In this document: positions 1 through 6,261 of the stretch, piece by piece
Numbering within the stretch: the stretch's first letter is position 1
Layout: each line of letters opens with the position of its first letter
Assembly: GCA_934757245.1 (NCBI GenBank)
Contig: CAKVLH010000023.1
Span: 1-11,001, forward strand
Length of the DNA: 11,001 nt
Direction of reading: 5' to 3'
From: an uncultured Candidatus Melainabacteria bacterium
GTDB taxonomy: Bacteria > Cyanobacteriota > Vampirovibrionia > Gastranaerophilales > Gastranaerophilaceae
The notes under the pieces: model-generated
The model's database searches: none
What the model was told of the DNA's origin: nothing
Seen by the model: the letters and a program-made list of their open reading frames with translations, nothing else
Made by a program: the position numbers and the translations under genes

Positions 1-1050
1 GATCCAGTTGGACAGGAGTATATTTTAAAACGAAAAAACTGGCGAAAATCTAGGCTTTCAATTGCCGAAGATAGTACGACAAAAGAAAACCTGCTTGCAA
101 ACTTGAGAACCTTTAACCTTACACCTTGCCAAGAAGAAAGTTCATCAACTCAAGGGGGTGGAGGAAATGGAACTAAGGAATATGAGCTGCTCATTCCTTG
201 TGGGGCAAATTTAAATGGGAAAATTATAAATTGCTTTTATACAACTCCTGTATGTAGTAACCCTACGCTTACAAATTCGAGTGATTGGTCAGAATTCGGA
301 TATCCAAGATTATTTTATCCTATGAATTTTATTTTTGAATATCCAGTTGCAAGTAAACTCTCAATTGAAAGAATATCTTGTGGTAATTATGTAAACCTAG
401 GCGCTGATGCTGTTAATATTGATGATTCAAGTCATACAAATATTTTTCCTGTATGTATTAACAATCAGTATCATGAAATAATGATTAAAGGGACGGTAGA
501 CATAAATGATACAACAGGAATGGAAAATGAATTTTATTATCGTGACCATCCAGATATGCATATAAAATATCCGACATCATTTAATGAAGTAATCAAAAAT
601 GTACAAAATTTTTGGTCTTGTATCCCTGACTCACACAAAATACAAATAAACGTTGATGATGGTAGTTATATAGGAATACAACTACCAACCGATGGTTGTC
701 GTTATTCCGAACATCAAGGTATAAGTTATGTATCTTATCCAATGAGCGATAATAAATATATATATGTAAAGAAAGAGGTTAGTACTAAATGTCCCACAGG
801 ATGTGCAGAAAACCTAACAGAAGTGTACTGGGGTGAATATGGTACTAGGATGCATAGTGATCTCAGCATCTTGGGTTATAAGGAAGTAGAAAAGCGTGTA
901 CAAAATATTTTGAATATTGAACATCCTAATGTAAATAAACTAAGGCAACAAATAAAAAACGATCTAAAAAATGGCTACAATGTTGACATAACGGTTACTA
1001 CAGATTGGATAATATATCATTTCGCTGTAGATCCAAATAACTTAAAATAA
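1..1050 (+). CDS. Unrecognised cysteine-rich protein, 3' part only (5' end outside the window)
   Basis: I do not recognise this family. The frame is open from base 1, so this is the C-terminal 349 residues of a longer protein; the TTG at 103 is only the first start-like codon and has no ribosome binding site near it. The visible part begins with a basic stretch (KRKNWRKSR), then a Ser/Thr/Gly-rich linker with GGGGNG at about residues 52-57, then a region rich in aromatic residues, Asn and Asp. Ten cysteines are spread along the chain (for example TPCQ, IPCG, KCPTGC), an even number that would suit disulfide bonds in an exported protein. No membrane segment or catalytic motif is visible. The C-terminus (about 295-349) looks like a charged helix followed by a beta strand. 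It is followed by a repeat element and then a terminator. A surface, pilus-associated or phage-structural protein is possible, but this is inference. Coding status is likely; function is unknown. Confidence 0.75.
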   Translation, partial: DPVGQEYILKRKNWRKSRLSIAEDSTTKENLLANLRTFNLTPCQEESSSTQGGGGNGTKEYELLIPCGANLNGKIINCFYTTPVCSNPTLTNSSDWSEFGYPRLFYPMNFIFEYPVASKLSIERISCGNYVNLGADAVNIDDSSHTNIFPVCINNQYHEIMIKGTVDINDTTGMENEFYYRDHPDMHIKYPTSFNEVIKNVQNFWSCIPDSHKIQINVDDGSYIGIQLPTDGCRYSEHQGISYVSYPMSDNKYIYVKKEVSTKCPTGCAENLTEVYWGEYGTRMHSDLSILGYKEVEKRVQNILNIEHPNVNKLRQQIKNDLKNGYNVDITVTTDWIIYHFAVDPNNLK

Positions 1051-1066
1051 ACTTGTTTAATAGTCT

Positions 1067-1087
1067 GTAGGTCAGGCAGTGCCTGAC
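1067..1087 (+). repeat. REP unit 1a: GTAG head plus 8-bp palindrome
   Basis: GTAG at 1067-1070 is followed directly by stem GTCAGGCA (1071-1078), one unpaired G, and TGCCTGAC (1080-1087). A tetranucleotide GTAG beside the foot of a palindrome is the hallmark of REP sequences recognised by RAYT (TnpA_REP, Y1 tyrosine) transposases. Confidence 0.75.
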
Positions 1088-1179
1088 AAAATTCTTAAAT
1101 ATAAAAAATGAATTTCAATATATTATCTGCTTTAAACCCTTTAATTTATAACCAAAAGTTTTTAGTTAGAATAGTTTTT

Positions 1180-1200
1180 GTCAGGCACTGCCTGACCTAC
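1180..1200 (-). repeat. REP unit 1b: inverted copy of unit 1a
   Basis: On the minus strand this reads GTAG (1200-1197) followed by the same GTCAGGCA / TGCCTGAC hairpin as unit 1a. It is identical to unit 1a, including the flanks that complete the 31-bp arm. Confidence 0.75.
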
Positions 1201-1228
1201 AGACTACGATTAAGTAATATAGGGATTC

Positions 1229-1253
1229 GCCGAGTGGATACACTCGGCTTTTT
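1229..1253 (+). terminator. Rho-independent terminator upstream of lysA
   Basis: A perfect 8-bp GC-rich stem, GCCGAGTG (1229-1236) and CACTCGGC (1241-1248), with a GATA loop, is followed by TTTTT (1249-1253) and further T-rich sequence. It would end transcripts coming from the cysteine-rich gene. It lies about 180 bp past that gene's stop codon, with the REPIN-like element in between, so the element may have inserted between the gene and its terminator. Confidence 0.85.
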
Positions 1254-1271
1254 ATTTTATATTTATGTTTC

Positions 1272-1301
1272 TGTTAAAATAAAGAAAAGTATAAAGAGAG
1301 G
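1272..1301 (+). promoter_or_regulatory. Candidate lysA promoter (extended -10) and ribosome binding site
   Basis: TGTTAAAAT (1272-1280) fits an extended -10 element (TG, one base, then TAAAAT). The -35 region is only a T-rich stretch with no good match. The ribosome binding site GAGAGG (1296-1301) sits 9 bases before the ATG at 1311 and supports that start. The site lies just downstream of the terminator, as expected for a new transcription unit. The promoter call is weak; the ribosome binding site is good. Confidence 0.4.
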
Positions 1302-1310
1302 TTTTTTACA

Positions 1311-2615
1311 ATGAGCGTAAATCAGTCGATTAAACCAATTACAATTGAAGAAAAAGAGCATTTATATATAGGTGGGTGTGATACAGTAGAATTAGCAAAA
1401 AAATATGGAACACCTTTATATGTCATTGATGAAGCAACTTTGCGTGGAATTTGTCAAGATTACAAAAAAGCTTTTAAAAATTACAGCAATATCAAGATGA
1501 TGTATGCTTCAAAAGCTCTTTGCACTTCTGCAATCACTAAAATCCTTGCAAGCGAAGGTTTTGGATTTGATACAGTTTCAGCAGGTGAAATTTATACCGT
1601 ATTTAAAGCAGGCGCAGATATGTCAAAAGTCTTATTTAACGGCAATAACAAAACAAGAAGAGAAATTGAACTTGCGCTTGATTGTAAAGTCGGACGTTTT
1701 TCTGTCGACAATTTTTATGAAGCTGAAATATTGAATAAAATCGCAGAAGAGAAAGGCGTAAAAGCTGAAATATTGCTTAGAATTACTCCAGGGATTGAAT
1801 GCCACACGCACGATTATATTCAAACAGGTCAGATTGATTCAAAATTCGGATTTGATTTAACACAAATTGATGAAATAATTGCTCTTATTCAAAAAAAATA
1901 TACAAATCTGGTATTACGCGGTTTGCACGCTCATATAGGCTCACAAATTTTTGAAACTCAATGCTATTATGATGAAGTGGAAATTTTAGTAAAAGAAATC
2001 TCAAGAATCAAAGAAAAATTTGGCTTAATATTAGATGAGATGAATATTGGCGGCGGTTTGGGTGTTAAATACACAGAAGCTGACAATCCGCCCAATGTTG
2101 AAACTTTGGCAAAAGTTGTTACGGATGCTATGCATAAATACGCAGTTGAAATTCCTACAATCTATATTGAACCGGGAAGAAGTATTATTTCTACAAGTGG
2201 TATAACACTTTATACGGTAGGAAGTTCAAAACAAGTCCCAAACGGACGCAAATACGTTGCTGTAGATGGCGGTATGGCTGACAATCCTCGTCCTAGCATG
2301 TATCAGGCGGAATATACAGCACAAGTGGCAAATAAACCTAGGTTTGAGAATTTAGAAAAAGTTACAATTGCAGGTCGTTTTTGCGAAAGCGGTGATATCT
2401 TAATTAACGAAATAGAATTGCCAAAATTAGAAAGCGGAGATATTCTTTGCGTATATAATACAGGTGCTTATAATTATTCTATGGCAAGCAATTATAATCG
2501 TGTAGAAAAACCTGCAATGGTACTTGTAAATAATTCACATTCTGATATTATAGTATATAGAGAGACGTTGGATGATTTAATCTCTAAAGATAACATTCCC
2601 GATAGGTTGAGATAA
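1311..2615 (+). CDS. lysA: Diaminopimelate decarboxylase
   Basis: This enzyme uses PLP to decarboxylate meso-diaminopimelate to L-lysine in the cytoplasm, the last step of the DAP pathway. At 434 residues it has the usual length. It shows the alanine-racemase-type barrel followed by a beta domain. The PLP lysine is K68 in YASKAL, HIGSQ is at 208-212, the phosphate-binding glycines GGG are at 247-249, and EPGR is at 287-290. The catalytic CESGD is at 358-362 with C358, and GAYNYSMAS starts at 386. These motifs separate it from arginine and ornithine decarboxylases of the same fold, mainly through CESGD and the overall pattern. The ATG has a clear GAGAGG site 9 bases upstream. cdaA begins one base after the stop, so the two are almost certainly cotranscribed. 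A lysA-cdaA neighbourhood is, to my knowledge, also found in Cyanobacteria. Confidence 0.96.
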   Translation: MSVNQSIKPITIEEKEHLYIGGCDTVELAKKYGTPLYVIDEATLRGICQDYKKAFKNYSNIKMMYASKALCTSAITKILASEGFGFDTVSAGEIYTVFKAGADMSKVLFNGNNKTRREIELALDCKVGRFSVDNFYEAEILNKIAEEKGVKAEILLRITPGIECHTHDYIQTGQIDSKFGFDLTQIDEIIALIQKKYTNLVLRGLHAHIGSQIFETQCYYDEVEILVKEISRIKEKFGLILDEMNIGGGLGVKYTEADNPPNVETLAKVVTDAMHKYAVEIPTIYIEPGRSIISTSGITLYTVGSSKQVPNGRKYVAVDGGMADNPRPSMYQAEYTAQVANKPRFENLEKVTIAGRFCESGDILINEIELPKLESGDILCVYNTGAYNYSMASNYNRVEKPAMVLVNNSHSDIIVYRETLDDLISKDNIPDRLR

Positions 2616-2616
2616 T

Positions 2617-3507
2617 ATGACAGATGCGCTGATTTCCTTAGTTCAAGATATTTTGAGTCCACTTCAATGGTCATTGAATTGGATAAATGTTTTGGAAATC
2701 GGTTTTATTGTTGTAATTCTTTTTGTATTTTATCAAAAATTTATCAAAGATACTCAATCAGAAAAACTTGTAAAAGGACTTTTTATTCTAATTTTTGCTT
2801 GGATTTTGAGTGAAATTCTTATTCTTATAGATTTAAGAATTTTAGGAGTTTTCTTAAAATCACTTGTAACTTTGATTTCATTAAGTTTAATCGTAATTTT
2901 TCAACCGGAACTAAGAAGATTCTTGGGTTACCTTGGACAACCGGGATTTATAAGAAAAGCATTTTTCACTCCGGGGTCTTTTGTAAAAGCAACTGAAAAT
3001 GATGTTGATGTAATTAAAGAAATAATCGAGGCGGTTAAGTATCTGACAAAAACTAAAACAGGTGCTTTAATAGTGTTCCAAAAAGAAACTAATATGGGTG
3101 TTTATTCTGATGTAGGAACAAAAATTGATGCATTGATTTCTACTGAATTGATTTTAACAATTTTCCACCCAAATACTCCACTACACGATGGCGCTATGGT
3201 AATTGAAAACAATAAAATCCACTCAGCAGGTGTGCTTCTTCCATTGACAGAAGACCCTAAACTGAGTTGGAGATATGGTACTCGCCATAGAGCTGCTATC
3301 GGTATGTCAGAAGTTTCTGATGCAGCCTGCCTTGTAGTTTCGGAAGAAACAGGTGATGTTTCTGTTTGTATGGACGGAATTCTTAAAAAATATGATGATT
3401 TGACAACCCTAAAAACTGATTTAGAATCAATTTTAGGAATTAAAACAAAAGATTTAGCTGAACATAAACATAAAAACATTTTTGATATTTTAAAAGGAAA
3501 AGAATAA
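2617..3507 (+). CDS. cdaA: Membrane-bound diadenylate cyclase, CdaA/DacA type
   Basis: The protein condenses two ATP into the second messenger c-di-AMP, which in other bacteria controls potassium and osmolyte transport and cell-wall balance. It has 296 residues, close to the family norm (about 270-290). Three hydrophobic helices at about 26-40, 53-71 and 75-96 anchor it in the membrane, then FQPELRR (95-101) leads into the cytoplasmic DAC domain. The nucleotide and metal motif DGA is at 191-193 (LHDGAMVIENNKI) and the RHR motif is in GTRHRAA at 221-227. Both are intact, so it is predicted to be active. Unlike the common Firmicute layout, no cdaR or glmM follows; the next gene is a YitT-family protein 6 bp away. 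The start ATG is one base past the lysA stop; ribosome binding may depend on purines in the end of lysA (AGGTTGAG). The C-terminus (about 275-296) is lysine-rich. Confidence 0.95.
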   Translation: MTDALISLVQDILSPLQWSLNWINVLEIGFIVVILFVFYQKFIKDTQSEKLVKGLFILIFAWILSEILILIDLRILGVFLKSLVTLISLSLIVIFQPELRRFLGYLGQPGFIRKAFFTPGSFVKATENDVDVIKEIIEAVKYLTKTKTGALIVFQKETNMGVYSDVGTKIDALISTELILTIFHPNTPLHDGAMVIENNKIHSAGVLLPLTEDPKLSWRYGTRHRAAIGMSEVSDAACLVVSEETGDVSVCMDGILKKYDDLTTLKTDLESILGIKTKDLAEHKHKNIFDILKGKE

Positions 3508-3513
3508 AATAAT

Positions 3514-4401
3514 ATGCTTTTCGGAAAGAAAAAACCTGAAATAAAAAAGAAAACTAAAGGGGAATTATTTAGAGAATATATAGCTAAAGCATTTTTCTTA
3601 ACTCTCGGTTGTTTTATCGTAGCAGTTGGCTTAGAGATGTTTCTTTTGCCGAACAATATTATTGACGGTGGCGTAATCGGCATTTCTATGATGGTTTCAT
3701 ACATAACCAAATGGAATTTAGGTTTGCTGATATTTTGCATTAACATTCCGTTTATCTTAATGGCGTTGACGACTCTTGGCAGAAAATTTGTTTTCCAAAC
3801 ATTTTTTGCTACTGCAATGTTAGCTGTTGCGACTAACGTATTGCACGGAAAACAAGCAACTAACGATTTATTATTAGCGACAGTTTTTGGTGGTATTATT
3901 TTAGGTTTTGGAGTTGGGTTAATTCTTAGAAATAACGCGTCTTTAGACGGTACAGAAATGGTTTCTATAAACCTTTCTAAAAAGCTAAAAGTAATTTCTG
4001 TCGGCGAACTTTTAATGTTCATTAACTTGTTTATTTATATGGGCGCAGGCTTCTTATACGGTTGGGATAGAGCACTTTATTCAATAATGACTTATTATAT
4101 CGCTTCGAAGGTAATAGATTCTGTACTTGAAGGTTTAGATAAGGCAAAATCCGTTAGAATTTTCTCCGAATATTATAAAGAAATCGGTAACGCTATTATG
4201 AAAGAGCTTGATGTAAGTGTAACTTATATGAAAGCTATGGGCGGATATTCTAAACAGGAGAAAATCCAGACATATTGTGTAGTTAGCAAATTTGAAATGG
4301 CAAAATTAAAAGAACTCGTGCATTCAATCGACCCTCGAGCGTTCCTTGTAACAGAAGATGTTCACGAAGTTGAAGGTGTCAGAGTTAAGAAGCATAAATA
4401 A
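3514..4401 (+). CDS. YitT-family membrane protein with C-terminal DUF2179 domain
   Basis: This 295-residue protein has a lysine-rich cytoplasmic N-terminus (1-17), then about five hydrophobic segments (roughly 24-45, 50-64, 69-87, 92-109, 118-138) and a further one near 161-183. A soluble C-terminal domain covers about 206-295. Family signatures are FLLPNNIIDGGVIGIS (43-58) and the RNNASLDGTEM region (139-149), both typical of YitT/DUF161 proteins; the tail matches the DUF2179 layout. The biochemical role of YitT proteins is not established, though transporter function is often assumed. It starts 6 bp after cdaA, with AAGGAAA inside the end of cdaA as the likely ribosome binding site, so it is probably made with the c-di-AMP cyclase. 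Whether its soluble domain senses a small ligand is unknown. T-rich sequence follows the stop codon, but I see no strong terminator stem. Confidence 0.88.
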   Translation: MLFGKKKPEIKKKTKGELFREYIAKAFFLTLGCFIVAVGLEMFLLPNNIIDGGVIGISMMVSYITKWNLGLLIFCINIPFILMALTTLGRKFVFQTFFATAMLAVATNVLHGKQATNDLLLATVFGGIILGFGVGLILRNNASLDGTEMVSINLSKKLKVISVGELLMFINLFIYMGAGFLYGWDRALYSIMTYYIASKVIDSVLEGLDKAKSVRIFSEYYKEIGNAIMKELDVSVTYMKAMGGYSKQEKIQTYCVVSKFEMAKLKELVHSIDPRAFLVTEDVHEVEGVRVKKHK

Positions 4402-4454
4402 TTTACGCTTTTTGTTGTTTTTTTTAATTTCATCTACTTTAATATTCTTTCATG

Positions 4455-4560
4455 TTGGCTTTTTAAATTCCCCCATTTACTTTTCCCCCTTTTTTTCAAC
4501 ACACTTCCTTATTGGTTTTTAAATTCCCCCATTTACTTTTACCCCTTTTTGTCATACACT
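4455..4560 (+). repeat. Imperfect tandem direct repeat (period about 56 bp) in the pyrimidine-rich gpmI leader
   Basis: The 198-bp gap between the YitT gene and gpmI holds two copies of one segment. A 25-bp core is identical at 4460-4484 and 4516-4540 (TTTTT, AAATT, CCCCC, ATTTAC, TTTT). Each copy is preceded by TTGG and followed by a C-run, a T-run and a diverged ACAC-T tail (to about 4507 and 4560). The + strand is almost free of G here and has four runs of four or five C. No ORF of useful size, RNA gene or strong hairpin is visible. It may be a duplicated repeat of the genome, a protein-binding region or part of the gpmI 5' leader; I cannot say which. Confidence 0.7.
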
Positions 4561-4599
4561 TATATGGTTAAAAAGACTTTATAGAGGAGAAATTTTGAT

Positions 4600-6138
4600 A
4601 TGAAAAATAGAGTTTTATTATGTATTATGGACGGTTGGGGAATTTCGACAGGTGCAGATAAATACGATGCTACAAAGCTTTCACATCCTGTGAATGTTCC
4701 TGAACTTATAAAAGACTACCCTTCAATTAAAATCCACGCTGACGGCGAATACGTTGGACTTCCTGAAGGTCAAATGGGTAACAGTGAAGTTGGACACTTA
4801 AACTTGGGTGCAGGTAGAGTTGTTTACCAAGATTTGTCAAAAATCAACAGAGCAATCAAAGACGGTTCATTCTTTAAGAACGAAAAATTCTTGGAAGCAA
4901 TTACCCATGCTAAAAAGAACAATTCTTCACTTCACATCTACGGTTTGGTTTCAACAGGTGGTGTTCACTCATCACTTGACCATGTTTTAGCTTTAATCAA
5001 ACTTGCAGCGGATGAAGGTCTTACAAAAGTTTATGTACACGCATTCTTAGACGGTCGTGATACACCACCTTCAAGCGCTTGCACATACTTGCAAACTGTT
5101 GAAGACGAATTAAAGAAATACAACTTGCCAAAAGTTGCAACAGTAATCGGCAGATACTACATTATGGACAGAGATAACCGTTGGGATAGAGTAGAAAAAG
5201 GTTACAATTGTTTGTTGTTAGGCGAAGGCAACCACGCAGCGACTGCTTGTGAAGCTGTTCAAAAATCTTACGAAGAAGGCGTTACAGATGAATTTGTTCT
5301 TCCTACAGCAATTGGTACTGAAGCAGAAGTAAACGCAAGCAGAATCCAAGATAATGATGCTATTATTTTCTTCAACTACAGACCTGACAGAGCAAGAGAA
5401 ATAACCAAAGCGGTTAACTTTAAAGATTTTGACGGTTTTGATAGAAAGAAAGTTTTAAATAATATTTATTACTGCACAATGACAAGTTACGAAGCAACAT
5501 TCACTTTCCCAGTTGCATTCCCTAAAACTAAGCTTGTAAACATTTTGGGTGATGTATTGGAAGCAAATGGTGTTCACCAATTCAGAACAGCAGAAACTGA
5601 AAAATATGCTCACGTAACATTCTTCTTCAATGGTGGTATTGATGAGCCTCAACCTCACGAAACAAGAAAGCTTGTAGCTTCTCCTAAGGTTGCAACTTAC
5701 GATATGCAACCTGAAATGAGCGCACCTGAAGTTTGTGAAAACGTGTTAGAAGCGGTTGCAAATCCTGAATACGGTTTTGTATTAGTAAACTTCGCTAACC
5801 CTGATATGGTTGGCCATACAGGCGTACTTGAAGCTGCTGAAAAGGCTTGTAAAGTGGTTGATGAATGTGTTGGCAAAATTGCTCAAAAATGTAAAGAAAA
5901 TGGCGTTGTTATGTTGCTTACAGCTGACCATGGTAATGCTGAAGTAATGTTCAACGACAAAACAGGTAAACCACACACTGCGCACACTACAAATGAAGTT
6001 CCTTTCGTTGTTATCAATGGACCAGAAGGTCTTGAACTTAAAAATGACGGCGCTTTATGCAATGTTGCGCCAACAGTATTGCAGTTGATGGGTATTGAAA
6101 AACCTGCAGAAATGGATTGCGATAGTTTGATTAAATAA
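4600..6138 (+). CDS. gpmI: 2,3-bisphosphoglycerate-independent phosphoglycerate mutase
   Basis: This cytoplasmic enzyme interconverts 3- and 2-phosphoglycerate in glycolysis and gluconeogenesis with two metal ions, normally manganese. At 512 residues it has the normal length. The N-terminal metal site starts at D11 in CIMDGWG and the phosphoryl-accepting serine is S62 in GQMGNSEVGHLN (58-69). Substrate-binding residues are in STGGVHS (118-124, with H123), DGRD (151-154), R185 and R191, and RPDRARE (261-267). K335 follows FRTAETEKYAH. The second metal cluster is NPDMVGH (400-406, D402 and H406), TADHGN (441-446, D443 and H444) and H461 in PHTAHT. All key residues are present. The ATG follows AGGAG (4585-4589) with a 10-base gap. 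By eye, it uses more C-ending Phe, Asn and Tyr codons than its neighbours, as expected for a strongly expressed glycolytic gene; I did not count this. It appears to be a separate unit from the YitT gene. Confidence 0.97.
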   Translation: MKNRVLLCIMDGWGISTGADKYDATKLSHPVNVPELIKDYPSIKIHADGEYVGLPEGQMGNSEVGHLNLGAGRVVYQDLSKINRAIKDGSFFKNEKFLEAITHAKKNNSSLHIYGLVSTGGVHSSLDHVLALIKLAADEGLTKVYVHAFLDGRDTPPSSACTYLQTVEDELKKYNLPKVATVIGRYYIMDRDNRWDRVEKGYNCLLLGEGNHAATACEAVQKSYEEGVTDEFVLPTAIGTEAEVNASRIQDNDAIIFFNYRPDRAREITKAVNFKDFDGFDRKKVLNNIYYCTMTSYEATFTFPVAFPKTKLVNILGDVLEANGVHQFRTAETEKYAHVTFFFNGGIDEPQPHETRKLVASPKVATYDMQPEMSAPEVCENVLEAVANPEYGFVLVNFANPDMVGHTGVLEAAEKACKVVDECVGKIAQKCKENGVVMLLTADHGNAEVMFNDKTGKPHTAHTTNEVPFVVINGPEGLELKNDGALCNVAPTVLQLMGIEKPAEMDCDSLIK

Positions 6139-6146
6139 AAGTTTGT

Positions 6147-6170
6147 GGTGCGCAAGTATGCGCACCCTAC
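6147..6170 (-). repeat. REP unit 2a: GTAG head plus 8-bp palindrome downstream of gpmI
   Basis: On the minus strand GTAG (6170-6167) is followed by GGTGCGCA, a 4-base loop and TGCGCACC. It starts 8 bp after the gpmI stop. In the + direction the GC-rich hairpin is followed by CTACTTTTCT, so it may double as a weak transcription terminator for gpmI. Confidence 0.7.
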
Positions 6171-6194
6171 TTTTCTATAAATCAAATAAAAACC

Positions 6195-6226
6195 GTAGGG
6201 TGGGAAAAGCGTAAGCGGTTCCCACC
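6195..6226 (+). repeat. REP unit 2b: GTAG head plus 8-bp palindrome upstream of the SNF2 gene
   Basis: GTAG at 6195-6198 is followed by GGTGGGAA (6199-6206), a 12-base apical part that can form a small GC/GTAA/GC inner hairpin, and TTCCCACC (6219-6226). It faces unit 2a head to head across a 24-bp AT-rich spacer (6171-6194), the opposite arrangement to the pair at 1061-1206. Its stem differs from unit 2a, so the two do not form one long hairpin. Confidence 0.7.
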
Positions 6227-6240
6227 GCATCAAAAAAAAA

Positions 6241-6246
6241 TATAAT
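6241..6246 (+). promoter_or_regulatory. Possible -10 element before the SNF2 gene
   Basis: TATAAT is a perfect -10 hexamer just after a run of A. No -35 match lies 16-18 bp upstream, where REP unit 2b ends. Initiation here would leave a leader of only about 10 bases before the ATG at 6262. A chance match in AT-rich DNA is possible. Confidence 0.25.
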
Positions 6247-6261
6247 AAGAGAATATAAATA

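Larger units (their letters stand above)
1061..1206. repeat. REPIN-like element: two perfect 31-bp inverted arms around an AT-rich core
   Basis: Bases 1061-1091 and 1176-1206 are exact reverse complements over 31 bp, separated by 84 bp of AT-rich sequence with no gene. Each arm contains its own smaller hairpin next to a GTAG tetranucleotide (listed separately), so the 146-bp unit could fold as one long hairpin or two small ones. The GTAG heads face outward. This matches the design of REPINs (paired inverted REPs that spread as a unit using a RAYT transposase) or of a very small MITE. No convincing target-site duplication is seen. The perfect arm match suggests a recent arrival or continuing selection or conversion. 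Confidence 0.8.

Noticed and set aside
103..105. TTG as the start of the first gene
   Set aside because: The same frame is open back to base 1 and there is no ribosome binding site before the TTG, so the gene is better read as truncated by the window edge.
1056..1213. TTAA on both sides of the REPIN-like unit as a target-site duplication
   Set aside because: TTAA is common in this AT-rich DNA, and the right copy is offset by three bases from the end of the arm, so the match is not convincing.
1108..1314. A 68-codon + strand ORF
   Set aside because: It runs through the right arm of the repeat and the whole rho-independent terminator, lacks a ribosome binding site, and overlaps the lysA start.
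3102..4022. A 306-codon minus-strand ORF
   Set aside because: It lies antisense to cdaA and the YitT gene, both of which have clear family motifs; the translation has no recognisable domain.
4402..4432. Rho-independent terminator after the YitT gene
   Set aside because: There are long T-runs, but no stable stem precedes them.
4460..4545. G-quadruplex on the minus strand from four G-runs
   Set aside because: Two loops are about 10-11 bases and the central one is over 30, far from the usual short-loop pattern.
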